Source: Panaeolus papilionaceus
Taxonomy: Eukaryota; Basidiomycota; Agaricomycetes; Agaricales
NCBI GenBank assembly: GCA_015501605.1
Contig: JADNRZ010000003.1
Coordinates: 1,426,001 to 1,490,000, forward strand
Direction of reading: 5' to 3'
Length of the DNA stretch: 64,000 nucleotides
The translations under genes and the position numbers were made by a program. Under the pieces are notes generated by a model that was given only the letters and a program-made list of their open reading frames with translations, ran no database searches and was not told where the DNA came from. Below, piece by piece: positions 48,365 through 59,760 of the stretch (positions within the stretch are counted from its first letter, which is position 1; every line of letters begins with the position of its first letter).

Positions 48365-49444
48365 GTTTACTGTAGTTCCTGGTCTACGTGCGGTGCTGGC
48401 AGGAAGGAAAAGAGGACGTCCCTTGAAATAGCGAGGTGAAAAGGGGTCCTATCAGCAACTCGAAAGATTATTGGACGGAATAACTGCGATAATTGTCCGT
48501 AACTCTAGCGGGCCGGTTAATAGTTATTTCCAGCACGGCATGGCATTAGTCCAACCAATATCGACATAGGAAGAATCGAAGAAGGGAGGACGTCGTTCGA
48601 GTAAGAGCTCGATGTTTGTTGACAGTGATGTCGGAGGTTAGAAAGCTGTTTACCCAGCATCTTTCCGAATCAAAGCAATTTGGTCGTCGATCTTCGGCTG
48701 CTATCACATATTAATTATGTCTTTCTGTTTCATATGAACAGCTTTGAAGAGCAGATGACGGGTTGGCAAGTGTTTCAGAGGCGTTTTTCAGTGAGCAATC
48801 CCACATGTAGATTTGATATCTTTTCTGAAAAACCCAGGATGTCTTTTTAATGAACAGAAGCCGGAGTGTTGTCCGACGCTAATCGGCTAACCCTGCTCGT
48901 TTTCATCCATCTTACCTGCCAATTTACCTTCTTTCATAGGGGGTTGCTATGGAAATCAACACAGGCTCTTTATACATGTTTGCCAGTCAATCACTTGTGT
49001 CAGATTATCGGAGAGCCCTGCCATTGCATCCAGACTTTCGAGGCGATGGCATGCAACTGGATGACTGGTATGGTTTACCTGGTTCATGTATAAATCCAAC
49101 TGACCAGTATCAGGGAATAAGCTGCACTTTTTTCTTTCCTTTTGACCACCTCCAAATTGAATTCAACATATCGGTCAGACTAGCTTTTCTTGGAAAAGAC
49201 GTCATAGATGGTCGGTGGGTCAGGGCCGATCCACTCATCAACATAATGGCATTGATGAACCAAGATCTAGCCACTCAGCAAGCATCAATCCCCGAAATGC
49301 CTCTATTTCATATGTCGTCACCAGGTTATAAAAGCCCGGTATATCCTTGTCGTCACTCGAAACAAGTCTGTCCTCACTCAACCGTGACTTGACTCAACAA
49401 AGTCTCCCTCTCCACCTCCGCTCCCTTTTTGATCAAAGACCATT
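48365..49444. other. Divergent region between xylulokinase and a small TATA-driven gene
   Basis: It should hold both promoters. A frame of 147 codons at 48949-49392 overlaps the TATA box and leader of the 49445 gene, has no family signal, and is taken as chance. Confidence 0.4.
49327..49334 (+). promoter_or_regulatory. TATA box of the small gene at 49445
   Basis: GGTTATAAAAGCCC is a textbook TATA element 111 bp upstream of ATG 49445. The stretch between is pyrimidine-rich (about 49400-49430), as in many fungal 5' leaders. Confidence 0.55.
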
Positions 49445-49944
49445 ATGGAAGCACTTTCAAGCGAATGGATGAGAGATTCTGTCTATAACCCAGGTGACAG
49501 AGTCGCGTTTAAACTGTCAGATTCTTTGGGTGTCGCAGCTTTCGAATGTCTAGTCGCCCGTAAGTCTTTTTGATCTACGTCGACAGATTGTAGTCTGACA
49601 CTCTTCATAAGACGTTAGCTCGTATGTTAACCAAGTATGTTATATTTCTATCTGTGAATCCCTCGTACGTCGTCTCATTCGAGGCCTTCCTCTCAATAGC
49701 CCATCGCAGGAGGCAATCATTACTGGAAACACTACCCAAGAGGGTTCCCAAGAAAACTATAACACCACCACTCTCCAATTCCAATTCCGTACATACCCCA
49801 CTTCTTCCTTCCCTCGCAAGCTGTAGTCTTGTGAGTTTCGCGTCCGTCGCGCCCCCATCACCATTCATTCAATTCCAACTTTCTAAACATATCCTCCTTT
49901 CGCAGGCCGACGATACCCCATCCTTCACTCTTCACTCGCACTGA
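49445..49944 (+). CDS. Small three-exon protein, unrecognised
   Basis: The tentative model has exons 49445-49559, 49700-49830 and 49906-49944 (94 residues). Exon 1 begins MEALSSEWMRDSVYNPGDRV and reads well as protein to its GTAAGT donor. The last intron has GTGAGT and TCGCAG ends, and splices in phase to a short tail ending SFTLHSH. The middle exon start is the least sure part: the first intron (140 nt) could hide a microexon. A well-placed TATA box at 49327 supports transcription. The segment VYNPGDRVAFKLS resembles the start of a small beta-barrel, but no named domain is claimed. Confidence 0.45.
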
Positions 49945-50457
49945 CGTCATACACGCAATTTCGACTTGTTGTAATCATCCATCTCTCATCGTTTTGTACC
50001 TCGCAAATGTATCTTATCAATATCTATTGCAGTCTTCCTTCCGGGTCCATCTGCTTGTATTGAATCACCTCCTTTCCATGTACCGTACTTGCCTATTTTA
50101 TATTCCATGCTCTATCAATATCGAGACGTTGAAGTCTAGTCAAACTGAATTGCATTGACATACGGGGGGAATTGTGTGATTGATCATTGGAAGTAATGAG
50201 GGGGATGGGGACATGCAAGTACGTGCGACGATTCGATATAGACATAACATAACGACCGAGATAATAAAAAAAGCAACGAAAGCAATCAAAACTAAACACA
50301 GCGAAAATATAAACGAACGAATAAAAAACCAGAAGCGCGATAACAATTGAACAAAATAGCGAGAGTTTGATGATCAATGAAAGCAACCATTTGTGCGAGT
50401 GATGAGCGTGAAAAATCATAAATAAGTCCAATAGCGCTTGTTTGATCATGAAGATGA
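49945..50457. other. Convergent 3' region
   Basis: This holds the 3' ends of the small gene and of the degron-rich gene. Frames here translate to hydrophobic, T-rich nonsense and are taken as chance. Confidence 0.4.
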
Positions 50458-52491
50458 TCAAAATCTTCCAGGTGCATTGCGTCTTGCGGATCTCTCCCGG
50501 TCCGCCTCCCTCGCTTTCATCCTCTGCTCTCGAACATCCATCATCATCTTTTGACCCACCGGAGACATCTCCGAAGACGAAGCAGGCGATGGAAGAACAA
50601 CATTCCTAGGTGGCTTGAATATATTCATATTCTGATGAACTGCCGTCCTGATCAAAGAGCGTGGACGGGATGGAGTCGTGTTCGTCCTCAAAGGCGTAGA
50701 AGGAAGCTCAGTCTTGACAGACAAACCAAGCTGGTTCTCCTTGTGACGACGTGGAGAAGCCGATGAGGTGAAAAAGTCGGATTTCTTCATCTTCGAACGG
50801 TGTTCAACTGGCTGCTCCACACTTTGAGACGAGTGAGTCGAGCTGGCAGAGTTTGAACGACGTCGCATGACCCTTTTGCTATCTGGAGGTTGAGCCAAAA
50901 AGGGGTCAACGGGTGCCGCTTGGGAGGGACCATTCGAAACCTCGGCAAGAGCCGACCGGCGTCTTTTATTACCGCCAGACGATTTCCGGGGGATCGAGCG
51001 AGGGCCGTGAAGAGAGCGGGAAGGTCCGATATGATTCGTGGATGGCGTGGGTGCAGTTAATATGACCTTAGTAGGGCCAGTCATAAGGACATGGATGTCA
51101 TTGACCTTGGGGTCGACAGCTTCAGAGGTTGGAGGAGTCATGACAGTATCGAAGATAATAGGAGGTTGATTATCCTCGGAGAATGCAGGTTTGGGAGCGT
51201 TGTGAGTAGATGGACGAGGGGTTTCCGATGCATAAGTAAAGCGAGGCTGAGGTACTTTCTTTGGGGTGGTCTCTGTCGTGTAATGGGAGGTCCGGGCTGC
51301 AGAGGGAGAAACAAAAGTAAATTCCGAGGTTGTTGTAGAGAATCGAGACTTGATATTGTTGAGGGACGCATTCTCATCTGAAGGCGAACTAAAAGTGCTA
51401 GGTAATTGGGGTAGGTCGCGTTCCTCTGCAGGTTTAGATTGTTTGCCTCGAGTGATGAAGTCGAATACCTGAGAGGCGCGCTGGGGTGTATTGGGGTCCA
51501 CATGGATATATGGGATATGGTTCTGGATATCGTCCGAGTCCTTGGACATGTTGGATGAGAGACTAAGTTCGACCTCCATGGATGAAATGGCGGGATTGTT
51601 GATTTCACTCATCATCGAAACATCGACATCGCTGACGAATGATACCTCATGGTTGATATGACTGTCTGCTGGTGTGGGTAATCCCATAGAGGAATTCAAG
51701 GACGACGCTTCGGTCTCTCTGGGAGGTCCATTTCAGTATGGTAAGTAGTAAACATGAAGTCAGAGAACTTACCCCAAGACACGTTCAGCCCATGAAATGT
51801 CGCCTTCGCTGTTGTCTTGGCCACCGGCAGGAGTGGGAAATCCAAGTAGTTGCCGCAAGGTTGAACCACTGCGTTTGCACTGTGCGCGACCTTCATTGAT
51901 GGGAGCATCGGAAGACGTTGAATCATTAGCAAAAGCGTCTGCTGATATCTTTCCATGGTCGTCATATAGTTCAATGAGACTGACAACCGAAGGGTCGGAA
52001 CGAAGACGCAGGACGCGACTGTCTTCTTTGGGTGCCAAGGAGTTTCGATTCTCCTTCGAACTAGGTTGATCCCGATTGGCATGAGAGAAGTCGGTCGATG
52101 CATGTCGCTTGCGTTGGTGTACAGTGACATTGTAGGTTCCTCTTTGGCTGATCGTAGTGCTTGCAATGCTCACACTGGATGACGATGGGGTTGGAATCAT
52201 ATCGTTGATTGGATGAGCTACAAAAAGCTGTCAGAGAATGATTGAATGATATCCAATTGGCAACATACGCAAAGGGAGCATCGATGGGTATTCAATCGTG
52301 CGAGATTCCCTATGACGAGCTGAAGAAGTACGCAAGATACGACCAACGGCGGCTTCATGTTCTTCATGATCAAGCGGGGTTTGTTCGAGCCAAGTTGGTT
52401 CTGGAACTGGAACGTCGTGAACGATAGGTGGTTTATTTTTCTTATTGTTTTTCTTTCCTCCAAGGGACAGAAGACGCTTGAGTAGCTTCAT
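50458..52491 (-). CDS. Disordered protein with D-box, two KEN boxes and CDK-type sites
   Basis: No named family. Three exons give a chain of about 620 residues: MKLLKRLLSLGGKKNNKKNK (basic head), then a second exon starting near 52200 (MIPTPSSSSVS is internal), then the long exon 50458-51699 or so. The composition is S/P/T/N-rich and mostly disordered. A destruction box RSALAEVSN (RxxLxxxxN) lies at 50932-50958. KEN boxes lie at 50734-50742 (HKENQ) and 52048-52056 (SKENR). Several S/TPx(K/R)-like sites occur: NTPQR, ETTPKK, SPRR, STPLR, TPSRPR. The C-terminus is charged (MDVREQRMKAREADRERSAR), probably helical. This combination suggests a cell-cycle-regulated APC/C substrate (inference). Divergent from the DUF202 gene. 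Confidence 0.75.
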
Positions 52492-52808
52492 TGTAAGTGA
52501 GTGTTGTTGAGAAGGAGCGTAATGAGCCCTCAAAGAGCGTTGTCGTTGTCGTGGACAGTTGCAGAGGAACAAGATGATTTCGAACTAGACCAAAACAAAC
52601 CAAAGCAACACCGACGCGACTAGATCACATGACCATTACCTGATTCAGCTCTAGCTCTTGAGTCTTTTGCCATTGGACCAAGGTCCACTCGAACAAACTC
52701 TTTAATTGCGGAGCTTGTGCGAATCTTTAATATGTCAGGTCTTCATTGACCATGCTCAGACGACTCTACTAATTGCTGCAAGACATTCTCAAACGACGAC
52801 GTACCATC
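52492..52808. other. Divergent upstream region
   Basis: The 317 bp contain the promoters of the degron-rich gene and of the DUF202 gene. Nothing specific seen. Confidence 0.35.
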
Positions 52809-53257
52809 ATGAATCGCATGCCTTACATGGTTGAGAACACTGGCAGCACTGCCAGGGACTTTGCCATGCTGGAACGAAACATCTTATCTCATGTTAAATT
52901 AGCAGTTATTCTCTCATTATTATCATCTTCACTCCTACTCCATGCTCGACTTGTTCCTAGTGAGGATGAAGGAAACAACCAACAAAGACGTGGTGTGATA
53001 CTGGGATCATTCCAGTTTGCAGCAGCGATACTATCATTGGCGGCAGGTGCATGGGAGTATTACAGTGGTTATTGGGACCTCAGGAAAGCCCGAGCTTTTC
53101 TTGCTTCACCCCAGTTGGTGTTTTTATCTCCAGGACACTTGTAGCCTATCGCTGACGTCTCGCTGAAACTAAAAGGACACACCTAATTGGTATGGGCATT
53201 GTGTCGGGGATCATTTTTGGAACGTGTGTTGTGCTTCTTGTCCAGGCCACTCAATGA
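52809..53257 (+). CDS. DUF202 (YidH-type) small membrane protein
   Basis: This is a small integral membrane protein of the DUF202 family, found in fungi (including VTC-complex relatives) and bacteria. The start MNRMPYMVENTGSTARDFAM leads into the family signature ARDFAMLERNILSHVKLAV, a first helix (LSLLSSSLLLHARL), a second helix (GSFQFAAAILSLAAGAWEYY) and SGYWDLRKARAFLASPQ. A 62-nt intron (53114-53175) with a GTTGGT donor restores a third helix, MGIVSGIIFGTCVVLLVQAT, before TGA 53255-53257. Without that splice the third helix would be lost, so the intron is well supported by the three-helix topology. About 128 residues. Exact role unknown; its location is probably the vacuolar or another internal membrane (inference). 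Confidence 0.85.
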
Positions 53258-53645
53258 TTCAGGTATGTACGTCCCCATCGATAGGGACCTATTCTCACCA
53301 AACAAAATAGATTACTTTCAGGATACACACGTACAGATTATTATGTATGTGTAGTTTAGTTTTCGTAATAACAACTGTAGGCTTTCTTGTATTTTTTTGG
53401 GGGTGAAAAGGTACTGTTTACTTAGTGAAGTATTGGGGTTAAAGTAAGTGGAAAGGGATTGCCCCTGCAGGTAACGTGTACTTAAAATGGAATGAGGATT
53501 GATGGTGTGGTTCGATCTTTTTTGAAATTGAGTTGACTTTAAATAATCAACATTGCCATTTTATTCTTTTACCCATACCCCATTATCCATTCATTCTCCT
53601 TTATATTTTTCCCTTTTACTCTTTGTATTTAATCCTCTTAGACTT
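53258..53645. other. Upstream region of MET13
   Basis: It includes the DUF202 3' UTR and a pyrimidine-rich leader (about 53570-53640) directly before MET13. No gene seen. Confidence 0.4.
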
Positions 53646-55857
53646 ATGAAGATCAGCCAAAAGATTCAGCAGTCCGCCAAGGACGACAAAGTATGGTGGT
53701 CATTCGAATACTTTCCGCCCCGCACTGCCCAGGTAAGTCACTTCCGACATCCCCTCAATACTTTACCATCCACCACAATGTTTCTCAATATTCTCATAAT
53801 AGGGTTTACAAAACCTTTTGGATCGTATAGAGCGTATGAGAGCATTGGGTCCAGAGTTTATAGACATTACATGGTTCGTAAATCACTTTCATCTGTTATC
53901 GGACGTTCTCGCTCATCGTTGTTTCGATACCAGGAATGCTGGTGGTAGAACATCAGACTTGACATCTGAGATGGTCAAGACGTGTCAAGGCTTAATTGGT
54001 ATCGAGACATGCATGCATTTAACCTGCACCAACATGCCAAAGGAAAAGGTCGACATCGCACTCAAAGTAAGAGTTTTTCGGACCTAACGGCTTTATCTGC
54101 CAACTCATCCCCCCTTCTCACAGGACGCCAAACAACATGGCTGCAGAAACGTTCTCGCACTGAGAGGTGACCCTCCCATGGGTAAAGAAGAGTGGGAGGC
54201 CATAGAAGGTGGTTTCATTCATGGCATCGATCTTGTGAAACATATTCGCAAGGAGTACGGTGACTATTTCGATATCGCTGTCGCTGGCTTTCCTCAACAC
54301 ATGACCCTTCCTCCTGATGAGCTCAAGAAGGAGATGCAATGGTTGAAGGAGAAAATCGATGCTGGTGTTAACTTTATCTTCACCCAAATGTTCTACGACG
54401 TCGAGCTCTTCATTGACTGGGTGAAGGAGGTTCGTGCCGCCGGAATCACCATCCCCATCGTTCCTGGCATTGCTCCTATCCAAACCTGGAACGGCTTCCA
54501 GCGCGCCACTAGCCTTGCCCAAATTGCGATTCCTGAGACCTTCCTTGATGTTTTAGAACCAGTCAAGAACGACGATGAGAAAGTTCGAGAACTAGGCACG
54601 AAGCTGGTGGCCGATATGTGCAGGCGCATTCTCGCAGAGGATATCGGCATTCGTGGTTTGCACTTCTACACCATGAATTTGGAGAAGGGAACCAAGATGT
54701 TGCTTGAAGAGCTTAACCTCGTTCCCAGAATCGAGACGATCAAACCTCTACCATGGAGACAGGTTTGTCTGGATTAATTTACACCGATCGAACCTCGATT
54801 GACCATATTTTAGTCTCTTACTCCCACCAGGCGTCAAGAAAGCATTCGACCCATCTTCTGGGCCAACCGCACCAAGTCCTACATTTCTCGTACTGAGAAC
54901 TGGGATGAGTATCCCAACGGTCGTTTCGGAGACTCGCGCAGTCCTGCATACGGTGAACTGGATGGCTACGGTGTGTGGATCAAGCAGACGGTAAGTGATT
55001 TCACGCGTCGTTGTAATCACGCATTGACTTGGCTATCCAGAAAGAGAACGCTCTCAAGCTTTGGGGTCATCCCGAAACCTTGGCCGATGTAACCACTTTG
55101 TTCGCCAAGTTCTGTACCAATGAGCTCTCCGCCCTCCCATGGTCTGATCAAGCACCGTCCAAAGAGACCTCCGTTATCGCGCCGCAGTTGGCCAAGATGA
55201 ACCATTATGGTTTCCTCACCATAAACTCACAGCCTGCTGTCAACGGCGTTCGCAGCGATGACAAAGTCTTTGGCTGGGGTCCCAGCAATGGATATGTCTA
55301 CCAGAAGGTATGTCATTCCCCGCGTCTTTTGCTCTCACTTCATTGACACCTGCGCTTCCGTTTCCAGGCTTATCTCGAATTCTTCGTCAACCCTCAACTC
55401 CTCGAGCTGTTGCTGAACCACATCGAGCGCGACAACGATATCACCTACTACGTCATCAACAAGCGAGGCGATCTTCGTACAAACACTCACTCCGATGGTC
55501 CTAACGCCGTCACTTGGGGTGTGTTCCCAGGAAAGGAGATTGTACAACCCACCATTGTCGAAGCGGTCAGCTTCATGGCATGGAAGGTAAGCCATTCTCA
55601 TAATTCGCTGGAAGTATAATCGAACTCATGGTGCGTTGCAGGACGAGGCTTATGAACTAGGCACGCAGTGGGCCAAGCTCTACGAAACTGATTCACCATC
55701 CCAAAAACTGATCAGCGAATTGATGGAGACCAACTTCCTTGTCAACATCGTCCACAACAACTTCCATGACCCAGAGGCTATCTTCCAGCCTTTCATGAAG
55801 GCAGGCGCTGAATACGAAGCCTTGCAGGCCAAGACCAACGGCATTAACGGCCACTAG
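53646..55857 (+). CDS. MET13: Methylenetetrahydrofolate reductase (Met13 type)
   Basis: The enzyme reduces 5,10-methylene-THF to 5-methyl-THF, the methyl donor for methionine synthesis. The N-terminal TIM-barrel catalytic domain begins [20 protein letters not shown] and EYFPPRTAQ, with the FAD-domain motifs FIDITWNAGG (spliced), [22 protein letters not shown] and ITQMFYD-like [27 protein letters not shown] closes the barrel. [20 protein letters not shown] is the linker, then the C-terminal regulatory domain: [50 protein letters not shown] and [20 protein letters not shown]. The chain ends TNGINGH at 55857. About 630 residues, full length; the MET13 branch is favoured over MET12 by its overall match. 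Eight introns or so. Confidence 0.96.
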
Positions 55858-56196
55858 ACAAATCCTTCTACAACAGACCTCTCTCTCTTTCGAATTCCAC
55901 TGACTTCTCTTGTGCTTTTTTCCCCATTTACCCAAAGGCAGACGGGTTCAACCCCCGTTTTGTTTTCCCGCCATCGACGTGGGCTGTCTCGATTTTCGTC
56001 CTCTTTACCTTGCATACATCCTACCATCTGCATTGCATCCATCACATCTGAATTTACGACCTTCATGTACACATTGCATCAACTGCATTTCATCATAGAT
56101 ATCCCAACGTCACATGGCATTATTACTTATCTGCATTAATCGGAATACATCCTACGTTTATAAAATTACACCCTTGGCCCGCAAAAGTCGAAACGT
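55858..56196. other. Convergent 3' region of MET13 and the ELMO gene
   Basis: It holds both 3' UTRs. No gene seen. Confidence 0.4.
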
Positions 56197-59146
56197 TTAA
56201 ATAATGTCAGAAAAGAAGAAATCGGTATTCGTAGGTGGTGGCCCAGAAACAAGGCCGCTGGGTATCTCAACCACCTCTCCAGATAGATCTGATGACACGT
56301 CAGCGTATTCTCCAAAGACTCGCGACGAGTAGATGAGACTTGCCTAGTAATTTGATTTTCAAACCAATCTCTGTCAGTGCCTGGACAAACCCGGCCGTCT
56401 CTTTCGAAGCAACATGGCCACCGTCTCTTCTCAGCATATTAAGGCCATCCGTCCAATCGGCCCATCTAGACTGGTCAGGTGCTATCTGATCCGCCAGAGA
56501 ACCTTCATGCGCGCTGAGCAGGGAGAAAGACAGCGGTGAAGGGACGCTATGGGCGGCGGTGGGTGGCAGATCATTCTGGTCCCTCAGCATGTTTGGTGGC
56601 GGGGCGCAAGTGCCCGTCGCGATTTCGCTGATCATGGACACGTCAATCCTATCAGGGAGGTCCTCAAGACCGTTCCGGACTGGAAATTTGATTGCACTGT
56701 CCACATAATGGAGATACTTGAGACCAGTGTCCTAATCGAACGGAAACAGACGTGAGGAGATAGATAAATCATGTATAAATTTTGAAGAAAATTTCCTACC
56801 AATCGCATGAACCTCCATGGCCGAGAAGGACGTCGGACCGCCTCGCGGGGAGAGGATTGGGGCAAAGCATTCACAAACCAAGCCCCCTGGAGCAAGCACT
56901 GAATCCTTTGCTGACGTACAAACTCATATGACTCTTTGTACAGTTTGGCACGCAGATTCCTGGGTGATGAATTATAAATGGGGATGCCACAATGCTGGAT
57001 TGAGGGGTCGTGGCTCACCTTACTGGAACCTTGCTAAGTAAATCGTCCTCCAGTTCCAACTCCTTCATTTGGCGATCCCTGACTGCTCGGTACTCGCACT
57101 CAATAAATTCATGCTCCACTTCATGCCAGGGTCGCACATTTTCGCGTCGGAGAGCAACTTTGACTCTGGAATATCGTCAGTACATCTTCCGCGGAAATAC
57201 TAAAGGACTAACTGGCTTTGCACCAAGGCAACAACACGGGTGAAATCTCCCATCGCCGCACCACTTTCGCTCCACATTCGGATAAAGAATTGTGTCGCTA
57301 GAGCATGGACCTTATAAAAATCGAGGAAGAAAGGCTGAAATGTAGTCGAGGTAGAATCTGAAATATCCTTCAGTTATGGTGACAAGGAACCAATCGCGTT
57401 ACTTACAGCCAGGAGCGAAGATAGCCCAATGTTCTGATAACACTTCAACGACCTCATTCGAGGCCTTAGCGATGGGGCAACGTCGCTCCTCAGGGCGGCT
57501 AAGTTGTTCCAGTAGAATCTGTACACGACAATAAGTATGAGACACGGTGTACGATTGAATGTAATGCTTTACCTTGGCAAAATCGGCATCACCCTCGACA
57601 AATTTCCTCTGAAAATCCTTTAGTCTACATCACAAGGACGAAACAAAGCACAGACCAAGCATTCTAGTCCCAATACCCCCACCCCACTGAACTCCTGTAC
57701 GATGTCCTCTGTTTCAAACCCAAGCTTGCGCCACTTCAATGGTTGGTGATCATGATCCAATTCCTCCTCCAGTTCACAGTGTTCCCAAATCGCATCAAGC
57801 GCTTCTGTATGAGCCACCTCTACCTCTGGATCGACGAGCGTAGTCTTCTTGCGATGTATGACACGAATGAAGTTGGCTTGGAAGTCGAGGATGCAGGACG
57901 TGAGATCTTCAATGGTGTGTAAAGACATCAACCGCTATGCAATATTTAGGACTGTGCCGAAGACGCGATCTTGTAGAGATAGCTTACCACCACAGCTTTC
58001 CTAACGTTGAGGCGTTCTAATTCTGCGATGAATTCTTCCCAACGGTTGTCGCTAGCATGAGCAAGCAGTGAATTAATGAGCATCATACTTCGAAAGGGAT
58101 ATTAGCATCTATCATCAAGTGTACTATGGTTGCCAATCACAAACCTGTACTGCGCCATTGCAGTGTCGGCGCTACCCAGCCTATTGACCACAGTCTCCAG
58201 CAAGCCCCTCTCTTTCCTCATCTGCTCGAAGACAACTTGGAAGCCGTAATGGTTAACGGATCCTGGAGACACGCTGGGTGGATTTCGGCTGGAACTCGCC
58301 AGTTGTGGACCAGAGGTTGTGTTGGGATCTGCTTCGACCAACTTCTTCAAAATGGCAGTTGCAGGTCGACAGACATTGATCAATGATTGTGGGGAGGAGA
58401 GGATTTGAACGACGCGTAGAATGAAATTGTTGTCAAGATTGGCCCACCCGTAGTCGAGTTCCATGAGGTTCTGCATAGCTGTCAATGCATACTGAGTGGC
58501 ACTAGCTTGAGTATAGATGTATAACATGAGCCCAAGTAAAAACACACCGCAAGCGTATTCCCAGTAGTCTTGTAAATTGCCTCCACAAGATCTGAAAGAC
58601 CATCCAATTTGACAAACTCCTGTGCGAATTGCTCCTCCTATTGCTATTGTCAATTACAGCACCAATGTTAGACGTATAATTACTGACCCGAATGAACTTT
58701 TGCAAGGAGAATAACGTTAGCTTTATGTTCTTGTCGTTACTGTTGCTGAGCTTTTCTGTAAGCTCGCGCGCATCCCGTGCAGGAGCATTGACAAGCCTGT
58801 TGGCAAAGTTGGCTTTATACAATTGACTCTACAATCAGCAGACGCACTTCAAGTTGACCTTATTCTTGATTTTCTTTCTCAGATTGTCATTAGTGACCAA
58901 CTCGTCTGTGTCGACGTCCCTCAAAGCAAAATACGAAGGAGGGTCATTGATCTTCAAGTTGATGCACAGTTGCTTCACTACATCATCCACTGTTAAGGTT
59001 GGGTCAATCCTGGTACGGACTGTAACGCCATCCCCAGTCGTGACGTTGTTGGTAGGCACTAACGTCGGCTTTGACGGATTGCCGTTGGCTGAAGACGAGG
59101 CCAAAGGTGCTCGAGAGCTGGATGCCGTTTGGGATGGATGTGACAT
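56197..59146 (-). CDS. ELMO/CED-12-family protein
   Basis: ELMO proteins act with DOCK-type GEFs to activate Rac. ATG 59146 starts MSHPSQTASSSRAP and a low-complexity head; VTVRTRIDPTLTVDDVVKQL then opens the ubiquitin-like/Ras-binding part. Splicing a 51-nt intron gives KNKVNLKLVNAPARDARE. Armadillo-like repeats follow: IREEQFAQEFVKLDGLSDLV, SMMLINSLLAHASDNRWEEF, WRKLGFETEDIVQEFSGVGV (ELMO domain), LEQLSRPEERRCPIAKASNE. A PH domain lies at the end: QQRIQCLLQGAWF, RWADWTDGLNMLRRDGG. The C-terminus needs a GC-AG intron (56289-56343), giving IGLKIKLLDLSGEVVEIPSG and the end TDFFFSDII (TAA at 56197). This matches animal ELMO, where EIKLRLLDLE precedes a Pro-rich end. No PxxP is seen in the tail. 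Confidence 0.88.
56289..56343 (-). other. Non-canonical GC-AG intron in the ELMO gene
   Basis: The donor reads GCAAGT and the acceptor is TCATCAG, with a length of 55 nt. Splicing joins KIKLL to DLSGEVVEIP. Reading through instead ends at a stop codon (56300) after only 12 more residues and loses the conserved-looking C-terminus. Confidence 0.7.
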
Positions 59147-59760
59147 GGGACAAGGAGTTCAGACTAAGATAACAAGTCATGGTCACAAGATGTCCGCGGT
59201 TGGAAACGAGATTGACATTGAAATTTTGACAAGGCTAACATACAATTATTGATAATACATATATATATACAACATGTAAGTCGTAAACAATGGCAGTAAG
59301 GTTGCGGTTACTGGATGGCAACTTCCCCAATTGTAAAGAGCTAAAAGAATGTCGTTAGAAAAGAGTGCGGCAAATGGGAATGATTGATGAAGGAAAAAAG
59401 TTCAGAAAAAGCGAAATTTCTCGACTTGTGCAACCAACAAAAGCTGGATGCTCCGACTGACGTGCAAATATTCGAAATCTCATCCTAAAAAGAATCAGAG
59501 AGAGACTTACAGGATAATGTATTTTACGACGCTGTAGTCATCCCTCAATAGTTGAAAAGATAGATGCCCACCTGCAAGATAGGCTTTTTTATTTTGTAAT
59601 CGTGCGAACACATAGCCATTTTTGTCTACTTGTCTCCTTCAGCCGAAGGTTGATTCGGAGTTGTCACTGGCAGAGAGTCAAGAACGTCCTGATAATGATA
59701 CAAAAATGTGATTCATCGACGTTGCTCGGTTTACATTAAGGATACAGAGTAGATAAGTCA
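59147..59760. other. Upstream region of ELMO and 3' side of the M28 gene
   Basis: About 600 bp with the ELMO promoter and the aminopeptidase 3' UTR. A short AT repeat occurs at 59255-59265. No gene seen. Confidence 0.4.

Noticed and set aside
48949..49392. Plus-strand frame of 147 codons with a true ATG
   Set aside because: It overlaps the TATA box and leader of the 49445 gene, shows no domain, and has the look of an unconstrained translation.
56300..56343. ELMO stop codon at 56300 as the gene end
   Set aside because: Taking it discards a tail that matches the family; the GC-AG intron gives a better end at 56197.
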